A DNA stretch of 64,000 bases from an uncultured Clostridia bacterium (GTDB lineage: Bacteria; Bacillota; Clostridia; UBA1381). The notes below the pieces were generated by a model, which saw only the letters and a program-made list of their open reading frames with translations, searched no databases and was not told the origin of the DNA. Positions 54,410 to 62,649 of this stretch are shown here, in pieces; the stretch's first letter is position 1, and each line of letters opens with the position of its first letter. Where the stretch lies: assembly GCA_934454215.1 (NCBI GenBank), contig CAKSGG010000002.1:1-64000 (forward strand), read 5' to 3'. The position numbers and the translations under genes were made by a program.

Positions 54410-56218
54410 ATGCCTAATTCAAGACAGGAAAAAATAAGGAATTTCAGTATTATAGCTCACATAGACCACGGAAAATCAACTCTTGCCGACAGGCTTCTTG
54501 AGCTGACGGGCGAGGTTACGGAGCGTGAAATGGAAGAACAGCTTTTGGATAACATGGATCTTGAACGTGAAAGAGGAATTACTATAAAAGCTCATGCCGT
54601 AAGGCTGAAATATAAACGCCCCGACGGAGAAATATATACATTAAATCTGATTGACACTCCGGGGCACGTTGACTTTAACTATGAGGTATCGAGAAGCCTT
54701 GCGGCGTGCGAGGGCGCTATTCTTATCGTTGACGCCTCACAGGGAATCGAGGCGCAGACGCTTGCAAACACATATCTTGCAATCGACCATGACTTGGAGG
54801 TTGTACCCGTTATAAACAAAATAGATTTGCCGTCGGCACAGCCCGAAACAGCAATAAGAGAAATTGAGGACGTAATAGGAATACCGGCGGAGGACGCACC
54901 GTGTGTCAGCGCTAAAACGGGCTTAAACGTTGCGTCCGTTCTTGAAGAAATAGTCGAAAAAATACCAGCTCCGACAGGTGATGAAAATGCGCCTCTGCAA
55001 GCGCTGATTTTCGATTCATATTATGACAGCTACCGTGGCGTTATTGTTTATGTGCGTGTTAAGGAGGGTTCGCTGAAAGCCGGTCAGCGCATAAAAATGA
55101 TGGCGACAAACGCCGAATTTGACGTTGTCGAGGTCGGAGCAATGCACCCGTCGGGACTTATTCCGACAGACGGCTTATATGCGGGCGACGTCGGATATAT
55201 TGCGGCGAGCATAAAAAACATACAGGACACGCGTGTCGGCGATACGGTCACAACCGTAAAGAATGCGGCAAAAGAGCCGCTGCCCGGATATAAAAAGGTA
55301 AATCCTATGGTTTACTGCGGTATTTACCCTGCCGACGGAGCACAGTACGAGGATTTGAAAGAGGCGCTTTTAAAATTGCAGCTTAACGATGCGGCGCTTA
55401 TGTTTGAGGCGGAAACATCGGTTGCGCTCGGATTCGGATTTCGCTGCGGATTTCTGGGGCTGCTGCATATGGAAATTATTCAGGAGCGTTTGGAGCGTGA
55501 ATATAATCTTGATTTGGTGACGACCGCACCGAGCGTTATATACAAGGTTTATAAAACAAATAAGGAAATGGTATGGTGCGACAACCCGACCAATCTCCCC
55601 GACCCTGCCGAAATAGATTACATGGAAGAGCCTATGGTGAAAGCGACAATTATGGTTCCGAAAGATTATGTCGGAAACGTTATGGAGCTTTGTCAGGAGC
55701 GCCGAGGTGTGTATAAGGACATGACGTACATGGACGAAACAAGAGCCGAGATATTCTACGAACTGCCGTTAAATGAAATAATTTATGACTTCTTTGACGC
55801 ACTCAAATCCCGTACAAAGGGTTATGCCTCATTTGACTATGAATTATGCGGCTATAACAGAAGTGAGCTTGTAAAGCTCGATATTCTGCTTAACGGTGAA
55901 ATGGTGGACGCACTTTCGTTTATTGTACACCGTGACAGCGCATATTCAAGGGGCAGAAAAATGGCTGAAAAGCTTAAAGAGGTTATTCCGAGACAATTGT
56001 TTGAAGTGCCGATTCAGGCGGCAATCGGGTCAAAAATCATTGCAAGGGAAACCGTAAGGGCAATGCGCAAGGACGTGCTTGCAAAATGCTACGGCGGTGA
56101 TATTACGAGAAAGAAAAAACTGCTTGAAAAGCAGAAAGAGGGTAAAAAGCGTATGCGTCAGGTCGGCAGTGTAGAAGTGCCGCAGGAAGCGTTTATGTCG
56201 GTACTGAAACTGGATTAA
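54410..56218 (+). CDS. lepA: Elongation factor 4 (LepA)
   Basis: A 602-residue ribosomal GTPase that back-translocates or rescues stalled ribosomes. G1 is AHIDHGKST, G3 is DTPGHVDF, G4 NKID and G5 SAKTG. The C-terminal LepA-specific domain ends KKRMRQVGSVEVPQEAF. GGAAAGG precedes the ATG. Full length. Its stop codon is the start of a nested-palindrome element. Confidence 0.97.
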   Translation: MPNSRQEKIRNFSIIAHIDHGKSTLADRLLELTGEVTEREMEEQLLDNMDLERERGITIKAHAVRLKYKRPDGEIYTLNLIDTPGHVDFNYEVSRSLAACEGAILIVDASQGIEAQTLANTYLAIDHDLEVVPVINKIDLPSAQPETAIREIEDVIGIPAEDAPCVSAKTGLNVASVLEEIVEKIPAPTGDENAPLQALIFDSYYDSYRGVIVYVRVKEGSLKAGQRIKMMATNAEFDVVEVGAMHPSGLIPTDGLYAGDVGYIAASIKNIQDTRVGDTVTTVKNAAKEPLPGYKKVNPMVYCGIYPADGAQYEDLKEALLKLQLNDAALMFEAETSVALGFGFRCGFLGLLHMEIIQERLEREYNLDLVTTAPSVIYKVYKTNKEMVWCDNPTNLPDPAEIDYMEEPMVKATIMVPKDYVGNVMELCQERRGVYKDMTYMDETRAEIFYELPLNEIIYDFFDALKSRTKGYASFDYELCGYNRSELVKLDILLNGEMVDALSFIVHRDSAYSRGRKMAEKLKEVIPRQLFEVPIQAAIGSKIIARETVRAMRKDVLAKCYGGDITRKKKLLEKQKEGKKRMRQVGSVEVPQEAFMSVLKLD

Positions 56219-56320
56219 CACGAAAAATAAGCTGCATATCTTGTCACTTTCAAATGTTTGATGTATACACATACATCGGCACATTTTCAAGCAACAATCT
56301 ATTTGCTTCTTTTTCGTGTT
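56217..56320. repeat. Nested-palindrome intergenic element, copy D
   Basis: Outer arms AACACGAAAAA (56,217-56,227) and its complement (56,310-56,320) are perfect over 11 bp. The core is AAATGT, then GATGTAT-ACAC-ATACATC (56,260-56,277), then ACATTT. Its 7-bp stem has three positions different from copies B and C, and all three are complemented on the other arm. Confidence 0.7.
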
Positions 56321-56349
56321 GAACTTATATAAACAGAATGGAGATTAAT

Positions 56350-56889
56350 ATGATTTACAGAAAAATGTTTTGGGGATTTTACAAGGAGAAAAATATCACC
56401 GTATCGGATTTTGTATATTTTTCGGCGGTAGATTATTATGAGGATAAAGCTTACATTTACATTGAATCTGAAAGCGACGAAGATGTAAAGCAATACATTA
56501 CGGGAGATTTTTATGAATTTCCGAACGGCGAAAGGGTTGCGGAAATGAGTATGATTTTTGCATATTCTCCGTCAGATGACGAAACCGTATGGAGAAGAAC
56601 GAAAAAGGGCAAATCAGAATTTTCTGTCGCAAAATTAAAACACGAATGCGTCGCCGAATATGTATTCTATCATTATAAAATGCAGGCGGAGGGATGCGGC
56701 TCATACGACAAATACGGCAGTATTTTCCTCTACGGAAATACGCTGATAATGTATCTTGAAATACCGGCAATTTCGGGCGAGTGCTGGAAAAGAATACTCC
56801 CCGAAAACAATCTTCCAGATTATAACGGCAATATTATTGCCGACTGCGCAATCCCCCACAGTGACGGCGAATATTGGAAAAAGCTGTGA
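56350..56889 (+). CDS. Hypothetical cytoplasmic protein, 179 aa
   Basis: No family recognised. The sequence is acidic and aromatic, with many Tyr, Phe and Trp (start MIYRKMFWGFY) and a regular strand/turn pattern, and no signal peptide or membrane helix. TGGAG lies before the ATG at 56,350. It is flanked by two nested-palindrome elements, copies D and C, and lies just before the converging glycosidase locus. It might be an isolated accessory gene. Confidence 0.7.
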   Translation: MIYRKMFWGFYKEKNITVSDFVYFSAVDYYEDKAYIYIESESDEDVKQYITGDFYEFPNGERVAEMSMIFAYSPSDDETVWRRTKKGKSEFSVAKLKHECVAEYVFYHYKMQAEGCGSYDKYGSIFLYGNTLIMYLEIPAISGECWKRILPENNLPDYNGNIIADCAIPHSDGEYWKKL

Positions 56890-56890
56890 G

Positions 56891-56983
56891 AATGCGAAAT
56901 GAAAATTCCGCTAAGCAACCCTTGGCGTATTAACGTACGCCGAGGGTTGCATTAATTTTACTTAATTTCGGATATTCCGCATT
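56891..56983. repeat. Nested-palindrome intergenic element, copy C
   Basis: Outer arms AATGCG/CGCATT enclose AACCCT (56,917) and AGGGTT (56,943) around the hairpin GGCGTAT-TAAC-GTACGCC (56,924-56,941), which matches the copy B core except for one T.G wobble. The following 199 bases to 57,182 show no gene and no clear terminator. Confidence 0.7.
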
Positions 56984-57182
56984 TAAGGCTGCCCCATTCA
57001 TGTACAGTCCAAAACCTCAGATTTTGTAAAATCCGATGCTGTTTTTCATTGCACATTCTCATCATTTATTCAATCTTTTTCCTGTCGGGTTTTATGAGCC
57101 TATGTATCATAACTTTGACATCAGAAAGCCCCTCCTTAATGACATCATCTTTATACAATCACCTTATTTCAACAAAACAGTA

Positions 57183-59483
57183 TTAATCTATTTTAATTGT
57201 AATAATCTTGTGTCCCAAAATCGGCACCGATATTTTCCCATTACTCATATCAATATCGGAAATTTTTTCCTCATTCAGCTTAACAAGCTTAGCAGACGTA
57301 ACAGGCAGATTGATGCTTATATTAGCAGTAATATCTTCGTCTGACTTATTCCACAGTCCTATAATATAGCCTGACTTACATTCCGAACACTTAATTGCAG
57401 CAAGAACAATTTTATCGTTATCAATAGTAATAAATGAATTTTCACTTGGCAATTCGCCGCTTACAGGGACGCCCTGAATCGCTTTCATTCCTACTTTGAA
57501 ATCATATGCTGTTTCCTGAACATTTCCTTCTTCCCAGTTTCCCGTATGCGGATATAATGCGTAGTTGTATTCAAGTTCACCGAATGAATGAAGTCCTGTA
57601 TATCTGTCAAATTCTTCGGGATTTGCTGTCATATATGCTCTTTGTGTTCTTAAAAGAGTAATTGCAATCGTTCTGTTTTTATCGTCACGAATCTCATACT
57701 CTCTAAGTCCGCCCGAGAAGAACGCCAGACCGTTTTTGCCGTCTGAAACACCGCAGAAATTCTGCATCGGATGACACGGCGCAAACGGCTCAACGTTATC
57801 AAGCGTCTTTTTATGTCTTATGCTTCTTTCCTCAACCGCAAATGCCGATTCCGCATAGTCGGTATTTGTCATAATTCCTGTCGGAAAATTAACATATAAC
57901 TTATGGTCGCGAGCTTTATTTGTGAGTTTTGTATGTACCTTTAAATACGGACACCCCTTTTCAAGCGTAAGCTCATACATAATAGGCATTGTAACAGTTT
58001 CGCGAAGTCTGTCACGTCCGTCAAGAGTTGATGCCGCCGGTATTTCCATTTCCATTTCAACCTTATATGCTGCACGAAGTTCGTTGTTTTCTTTTAATGT
58101 AATTTTTGCATTCAAGCCATGACTTGTAATCATAGAATTTCTTACAGGCGTAATATACTTATGAGCAGAACCCACCTGACCTTCATCTGTAAAATAGTGC
58201 ATATTCTTAAATTCTTTACCCGTCTTTTTATCAAGCATCGTAAACGTACCGTTAGAGTTAAGAGTAATCTTTAAATACTCATTTTCCAAAGTACCGTAAT
58301 CGTTGCCTATAAGCTTTCTGTCCTCCAAGTATTCGGTTTTATATACAAATTCCGGCTCTCTTAATCTGAGTGCATATGTATTATATCCGAGCATCGGAAT
58401 ATCAACGCTTATAAGAAGTCTTCTTCTGACTGCTGAAAATGCGGTTGCTGTATCAAACCTTCTCTCTGCACTCATCTTAATATTTTCAGCAGAAAGCTCA
58501 ACGAAATCAACCGCCTCATAACGCAGCTCGCCTCTATGTACATGTAAATCTTTATTTTTGTTTTCTTCGATTATGGTATCCATATATGAATCCATATCAT
58601 CCTGAATGATTTCTATATCTTCGGAAACGCTGTTCATTGCATTAACCATCTGTGTATGCAGCGGATGAGGTTCTGCATTATCCTCCATATTAAGCGCAAG
58701 AAGGTGATTTCCTATCTTATACTGCATTTCCTGAGCGGTAATGTTTTCAAGTGCCTTTTTAAGACCTTCTTCCGAATTATCAAATGTTGGTATATCAACA
58801 GTTTGTTTTACTGCCTTTTCATAAAGCACATTATCGCAAAGATGTACGGGAACATTATCTTTATCATAGTTAAATGATAAGTCTTTTGTACCTTTACCGA
58901 GTGCAATTAAGTCATATACATAGAAATACCAGTTTGTTCTTGTTACTTCATCACAGGTTTTGTGAACAAAAATCTGCGTACCGTCTTTCGCCTCCCATTT
59001 AAACAGCGGGGGCAGTTCATATTTGTTTGTACCTCGGTAGAACATAGCGGTTTTAATTCCGAAACCCTCATAAATCTGCGGGAGCTGCGAAGTCTGACCA
59101 TAGCCCGTTGCAGTATATCCCGCACGCATAGCACCGCCGTATTCTTTTGCCATTTCAGTTCCTATCTGAAGATTTCTTATTAATGCTTCCGGCGCTACCG
59201 TATATGTTTCGGGTAATGTGTACCAGCTTACAATAAACAGCTTTTTAGCCTCAATTAAACTCTTAACCTTTTCTTTCATTTCGGGACGAACTGTGAAATA
59301 GTCCTCCAACACAATAGCTCCGCCATCTAAAACAAATGAATTATATTCAGGGTCTTTATCTAAAATATCAATAATGGAATCTATTAAATCCATAAGTCTG
59401 AGTTTTGACTGTTCGGCAGTGTGTCTCCACTCTCTGTCCCAATGTGTTCCCGTTATTACGTGCATTGTCATTTTCTTTGCCAT
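57183..59483 (-). CDS. GH38-like alpha-mannosidase family protein lacking the nucleophile Asp
   Basis: A 766-residue protein of the GH38 fold. The N-terminal zinc motif GTHWDREW is intact (Asp16). The nucleophile region, normally G-Y-x-P-D-S-F-G, reads GYTATGYG, so Thr126 replaces the catalytic Asp; the flanking SQLPQIYEGFG is conserved. The C-terminal beta domains are complete (ANISINLP... near the end). The protein may be inactive, or may use another residue. No signal peptide is present. It starts 25 bases after the HAD gene and is the last gene of the glycosidase operon. Confidence 0.88.
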   Translation of the reverse strand: MAKKMTMHVITGTHWDREWRHTAEQSKLRLMDLIDSIIDILDKDPEYNSFVLDGGAIVLEDYFTVRPEMKEKVKSLIEAKKLFIVSWYTLPETYTVAPEALIRNLQIGTEMAKEYGGAMRAGYTATGYGQTSQLPQIYEGFGIKTAMFYRGTNKYELPPLFKWEAKDGTQIFVHKTCDEVTRTNWYFYVYDLIALGKGTKDLSFNYDKDNVPVHLCDNVLYEKAVKQTVDIPTFDNSEEGLKKALENITAQEMQYKIGNHLLALNMEDNAEPHPLHTQMVNAMNSVSEDIEIIQDDMDSYMDTIIEENKNKDLHVHRGELRYEAVDFVELSAENIKMSAERRFDTATAFSAVRRRLLISVDIPMLGYNTYALRLREPEFVYKTEYLEDRKLIGNDYGTLENEYLKITLNSNGTFTMLDKKTGKEFKNMHYFTDEGQVGSAHKYITPVRNSMITSHGLNAKITLKENNELRAAYKVEMEMEIPAASTLDGRDRLRETVTMPIMYELTLEKGCPYLKVHTKLTNKARDHKLYVNFPTGIMTNTDYAESAFAVEERSIRHKKTLDNVEPFAPCHPMQNFCGVSDGKNGLAFFSGGLREYEIRDDKNRTIAITLLRTQRAYMTANPEEFDRYTGLHSFGELEYNYALYPHTGNWEEGNVQETAYDFKVGMKAIQGVPVSGELPSENSFITIDNDKIVLAAIKCSECKSGYIIGLWNKSDEDITANISINLPVTSAKLVKLNEEKISDIDMSNGKISVPILGHKIITIKID

Positions 59484-59508
59484 AATGTTTAACTCCTAAC
59501 TATATAAA

Positions 59509-60444
59509 TTACAAAATAATATCAAGCATTTCCATAAGTCCGTTAATCTTATAGTCACACATACCGCCAATACCTGCCTGTTCAATATTTCCGCCCGAAA
59601 TACCCACACAGCTAAAGCCTGCAAGCTTGATTGAAACTACACCTGCCGATGAATCTTCAATACCAATCACCTTATGTCTTTTTTCAAAAGGTATTCCAAG
59701 ACCGACTCTTGCTGTTTCCGCATAAAGCCACGGATGAGGCTTTGGCGAAAGCTCGCCGAGTGTTCCCGTCTGTCCTTTTCTGAGTGCATATCCTGCCGTT
59801 ATTATGCTGTCGTAAAAATCAACAGGATTACCCATATCAAGCTGCTTGAACGCCGAAATAATTTCAGGCATTGCTTTTTCATAAAGTCCGCTTGTTACAA
59901 GCCCAATCTTTATTCCCTCTTTTTTAACGGTTGTTAAAAACTCTTTTAAGTTCGGTGCCGGAGTGAATGCGTCCTGCTTTCCTCTGCCCTTTAATATCTC
60001 GTCCATTTCATGGTTCACGATTTCAAAGTAATACTGACGTGCTGATTCCAAGCTTGCGCCTTTTGCATACTTATCAATCATATACTGAAGATGTTCGGAA
60101 ACGCTGTGACCCGATATAAACGGCTCGTCCTCCTCTTCTTTTTTAAAGCTCGGATTGCCGAGTAATCTTGCTGTCGTCTGTTCAATTACCCACATCCAAA
60201 AGCTTTCCGAATGTACGCTCGTGCCGTCCAAATCCATAAGTATCGCCTCGGCTTTTGGCTCAAAATGAGTTTCATACATCGGGTAAATTGCAGGATAACC
60301 CATTCCGCTTTTTACATAGCATAGCTTTCTGTCATCAAATTCTACTATGTCTATTTTTTTATCATCGGGAGTAAGTATTCTTTTTACATTATTTGCACCG
60401 ATTTCAAAAAAATCCGATTTATTTATTTCTTTCAACTTTTTCAC
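59509..60444 (-). CDS. HAD-superfamily hydrolase (beta-phosphoglucomutase-like)
   Basis: A cytoplasmic phosphatase or mutase. Motif I is MDLDGT (near 71-76), motif II VTSG, motif III Lys in SPKPHPWLY and motif IV GIEDSSAG; the helical cap lies between I and II. A 65-residue N-terminal part, not seen in ordinary members, includes ILTPDDKKIDIVEF. The start is GTG at 60,444, overlapping the rhamnosidase stop by four bases (GTGA); a TTG nine bases further in is possible. It probably dephosphorylates or isomerises a sugar phosphate from this locus. Confidence 0.85.
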   Translation of the reverse strand: MKKLKEINKSDFFEIGANNVKRILTPDDKKIDIVEFDDRKLCYVKSGMGYPAIYPMYETHFEPKAEAILMDLDGTSVHSESFWMWVIEQTTARLLGNPSFKKEEEDEPFISGHSVSEHLQYMIDKYAKGASLESARQYYFEIVNHEMDEILKGRGKQDAFTPAPNLKEFLTTVKKEGIKIGLVTSGLYEKAMPEIISAFKQLDMGNPVDFYDSIITAGYALRKGQTGTLGELSPKPHPWLYAETARVGLGIPFEKRHKVIGIEDSSAGVVSIKLAGFSCVGISGGNIEQAGIGGMCDYKINGLMEMLDIIL

Positions 60445-62372
60445 ACCCTCCTTATTTTTCCGTCTTGTTCAACATATCCTTCGGGCAGTTTAATACTACA
60501 GCTTACATTTTCGGGATAATTTACATTTAATATAATTTCATCGCCGTTTCTTTTCCATTCAACAGAAACTTTCCCCTGCGGCAGCTCATAGTACGCAGAA
60601 GCATAATTTAATTTTTCTATAAAGTGAGGTTTTATTTCTACGGTTTGACAATCCGTTACGTTTATACCTGCAATACATTTTATAAACCATCTTCCTATAT
60701 CCCCGAAGAAATGATGATTATGTGAGCCGCACGGTTTTCCGTCCGGCTGAAAAGACTCAACCAAAGTCGTTTCGCCTTGCTCTATTAAATGAGCATACGA
60801 CGGATATTCTTTTTTTGTTATCATTTCATATGCCAGCTCACTCTGCCCAAATTCCGACAGAACATGGAACAGGACGTGCATACCTAAAAATCCGCAATCA
60901 AAATTATTATTTTTGGAAATATATTTCATCAGATTTGCAAAGGCTTTTTCTTTTTCATTATCTTCAAAAAGACCGTAGTATAACGCCATTGCCTGTCCTG
61001 ACTGACAATCGCCTTTAACCGACAATGTATTTTTGTCTATCAGCTGCGTCCTTATTACATTTCTGAAATCATTGTAAATTTCATTTGCAAATACCGCATA
61101 CTCCTCAAAGCCTACCGCTTTATACATTTCTTTAGCTTTCATTGCCATATCCATAACCATAACGGAATCGGTAAAAGCCAGCGGCACCGTATATTCAATA
61201 TCTTTTTTCCCTACCGGCAGCCAATCGCCCAATCCGTAAGCTACAGTACCATCGTCATTTCTTCTTGTCAGAATATAGTTCAGATATTTAAACATTGCCT
61301 CTGCATTTTCCAAAATAACATCAGTAATTCCTCGTTTTTTGTACAGCTGATACGGCAAATTAAATAATACGCTGTCCCAAGCAGGACCGTTACACCAGTC
61401 ATATCCCCAATCATTTGTAGGAACAATCCCCGGTATCTTCCCTTCTTCATTCTGCGCCTCTCTTATATTATTAAGCCATTCTCTATAGCTGTTTGATGTA
61501 TCAAACAGTAAGCTTGTATGAGGCGCTGACATAGCTGCGTCTCCCGTCCAGCCATTCTTTTTGCGGTGCGGGCAATCAGTGGGGAAATAGTAAAAATTTG
61601 AAATATCAGAACGTTTCACCATCTCGAAAAGTGTGTTTACCGTCTTATCACTGCACTTAAAATCACCAATCGTTTTCAGGTCGGAGCTTAATGTCTTATA
61701 TGTCAGCAATTCTTTTGTTGCCTGTTCTTCCGAAATGCCCTTTACAAGTACATATCTGAATCCGTGATATGTAAAGGACGGTGTATATTCTTCCAAGCCT
61801 GCGCCTTTAGCGATATAAACATCCTTCTGACCGTATTCCTTATAAAACTGCGTATCCGGATTATCAAAAACAGTACTTGAATTATCAAACCGCCCGTCTT
61901 TGAATTCTTCACCGTGCCACAATTCAATTCTTTGCCCTTTTTTCGCATGAATTTTTAAAGTACATATACCCGCATTATTTTCACCAAAGTCATATATATA
62001 ATCATCGCCCTGCTTTAATATCCGCAAAGGATTGATTTCTTTTTTTACTCTGATAGGCTCAGCAATACATTTCTTTAACTTACCTTTCGGAGCGGGAGCG
62101 ATTAACGCATTTTTCCGTTCGCTGTCCTCATACTCGACAGTATTCCAATTCGGAATTTCCATGTTTGCGTTATAGTATTCTCCCATTCTTAAATCATCGA
62201 AAAAAATAGGAGATGAATGTACTTTAAAGCTTTCATCCGCATCAAGAGAAATTTTCTCTCCCTCTCCTTCGGCAAAAAGATTTAATGCCACATGCGGAGA
62301 GCTGCGCCACGGCGCTTTATCAAACCACCATACCGCTCCGCCAAACGGATTGTTAAATCCGTTTCCGAGCAT
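60441..62372 (-). CDS. GH78 alpha-L-rhamnosidase, C-terminal fragment
   Basis: A 643-codon frame, all of the GH78 enzyme except the N-terminal 91 codons. It contains the (alpha/alpha)6 catalytic barrel. The motif DCPHRKKNGWTGD (about 266-278) aligns with the BsRhaB motif in which Asp567, Glu572 and Asp579 bind rhamnose; Lys271 sits at the general-acid Glu position (codon AAA, where GAA would be Glu). The GETTLVES segment keeps the base Glu. ATG at 62,372 could restart translation behind a weak AGGT. See the full-length pseudogene entry. Confidence 0.8.
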   Translation of the reverse strand: MLGNGFNNPFGGAVWWFDKAPWRSSPHVALNLFAEGEGEKISLDADESFKVHSSPIFFDDLRMGEYYNANMEIPNWNTVEYEDSERKNALIAPAPKGKLKKCIAEPIRVKKEINPLRILKQGDDYIYDFGENNAGICTLKIHAKKGQRIELWHGEEFKDGRFDNSSTVFDNPDTQFYKEYGQKDVYIAKGAGLEEYTPSFTYHGFRYVLVKGISEEQATKELLTYKTLSSDLKTIGDFKCSDKTVNTLFEMVKRSDISNFYYFPTDCPHRKKNGWTGDAAMSAPHTSLLFDTSNSYREWLNNIREAQNEEGKIPGIVPTNDWGYDWCNGPAWDSVLFNLPYQLYKKRGITDVILENAEAMFKYLNYILTRRNDDGTVAYGLGDWLPVGKKDIEYTVPLAFTDSVMVMDMAMKAKEMYKAVGFEEYAVFANEIYNDFRNVIRTQLIDKNTLSVKGDCQSGQAMALYYGLFEDNEKEKAFANLMKYISKNNNFDCGFLGMHVLFHVLSEFGQSELAYEMITKKEYPSYAHLIEQGETTLVESFQPDGKPCGSHNHHFFGDIGRWFIKCIAGINVTDCQTVEIKPHFIEKLNYASAYYELPQGKVSVEWKRNGDEIILNVNYPENVSCSIKLPEGYVEQDGKIRRV

Positions 62373-62390
62373 TATACCTATAACATTTTT

Positions 62391-62648
62391 TCATTTGTGC
62401 AAATATTTTTTTATATCATATGTATCATAATAGCATATATGGTCGGGATTGCTTATATATGGAGCTAACATACCCTTTGTAATGTTTACCCCATTAATAT
62501 ATAATACGTAAAACCCTAAACCGCATATCGAAATTTCCGCATTTTCGGGCAAAAAATTCAGTTCAAATGTTTTTCTGAAATACGGTGCCGATACATATTT
62601 GTCAAAGGAGCAATATTCATTTGACGCACATATGAATTTTTTATTCAT
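62391..62648 (-). CDS. GH78 rhamnosidase N-terminal fragment, 85 aa
   Basis: The 85 residues before the TGA match the N-terminal beta domain of GH78 proteins: APYFRKTFEL, GLGFYVLYINGVNI, LAPYISNPDHI and YYDTYDI. The ATG at 62,648 lies one base after the upstream gene. As a separate protein it would be too short to fold as an enzyme. Confidence 0.75.
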   Translation of the reverse strand: MNKKFICASNEYCSFDKYVSAPYFRKTFELNFLPENAEISICGLGFYVLYINGVNITKGMLAPYISNPDHICYYDTYDIKKYLHK

Positions 62649-62649
62649 A

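Larger units (their letters stand above)
60441..62648 (-). pseudogene. alpha-L-rhamnosidase (GH78) with in-frame TGA
   Basis: Codons 1-735 form one GH78 gene in a single frame, broken only by TGA at 62,391-62,393 (codon 86). Family members read K-K-G-(K/E)-N-V-I-G-V-M-L-G-N-G here; this gene reads H-K-stop-K-N-V-I-G-I-M-L-G-N-G, so TGA stands for a Gly codon (GGA to TGA is one base). A second lesion, Glu to Lys at the general acid, lies further on. Together they suggest decay or loss of catalysis. The sequence must be verified, as one could be an assembly error. The start is one base after the upstream GH38-like gene. Confidence 0.75.

Noticed and set aside
56984..57182. Terminator or gene after the GH38-like gene
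   Set aside because: A short GATTTT/AAAATC pairing and no stable stem or T-run; no frame has a ribosome site.
62391..62393. TGA read as glycine (genetic code 25)
   Set aside because: TGA is used as an ordinary stop elsewhere in the window (first permease, histidine-kinase regulator, the 44-residue peptide), so a general recoding is not supported.
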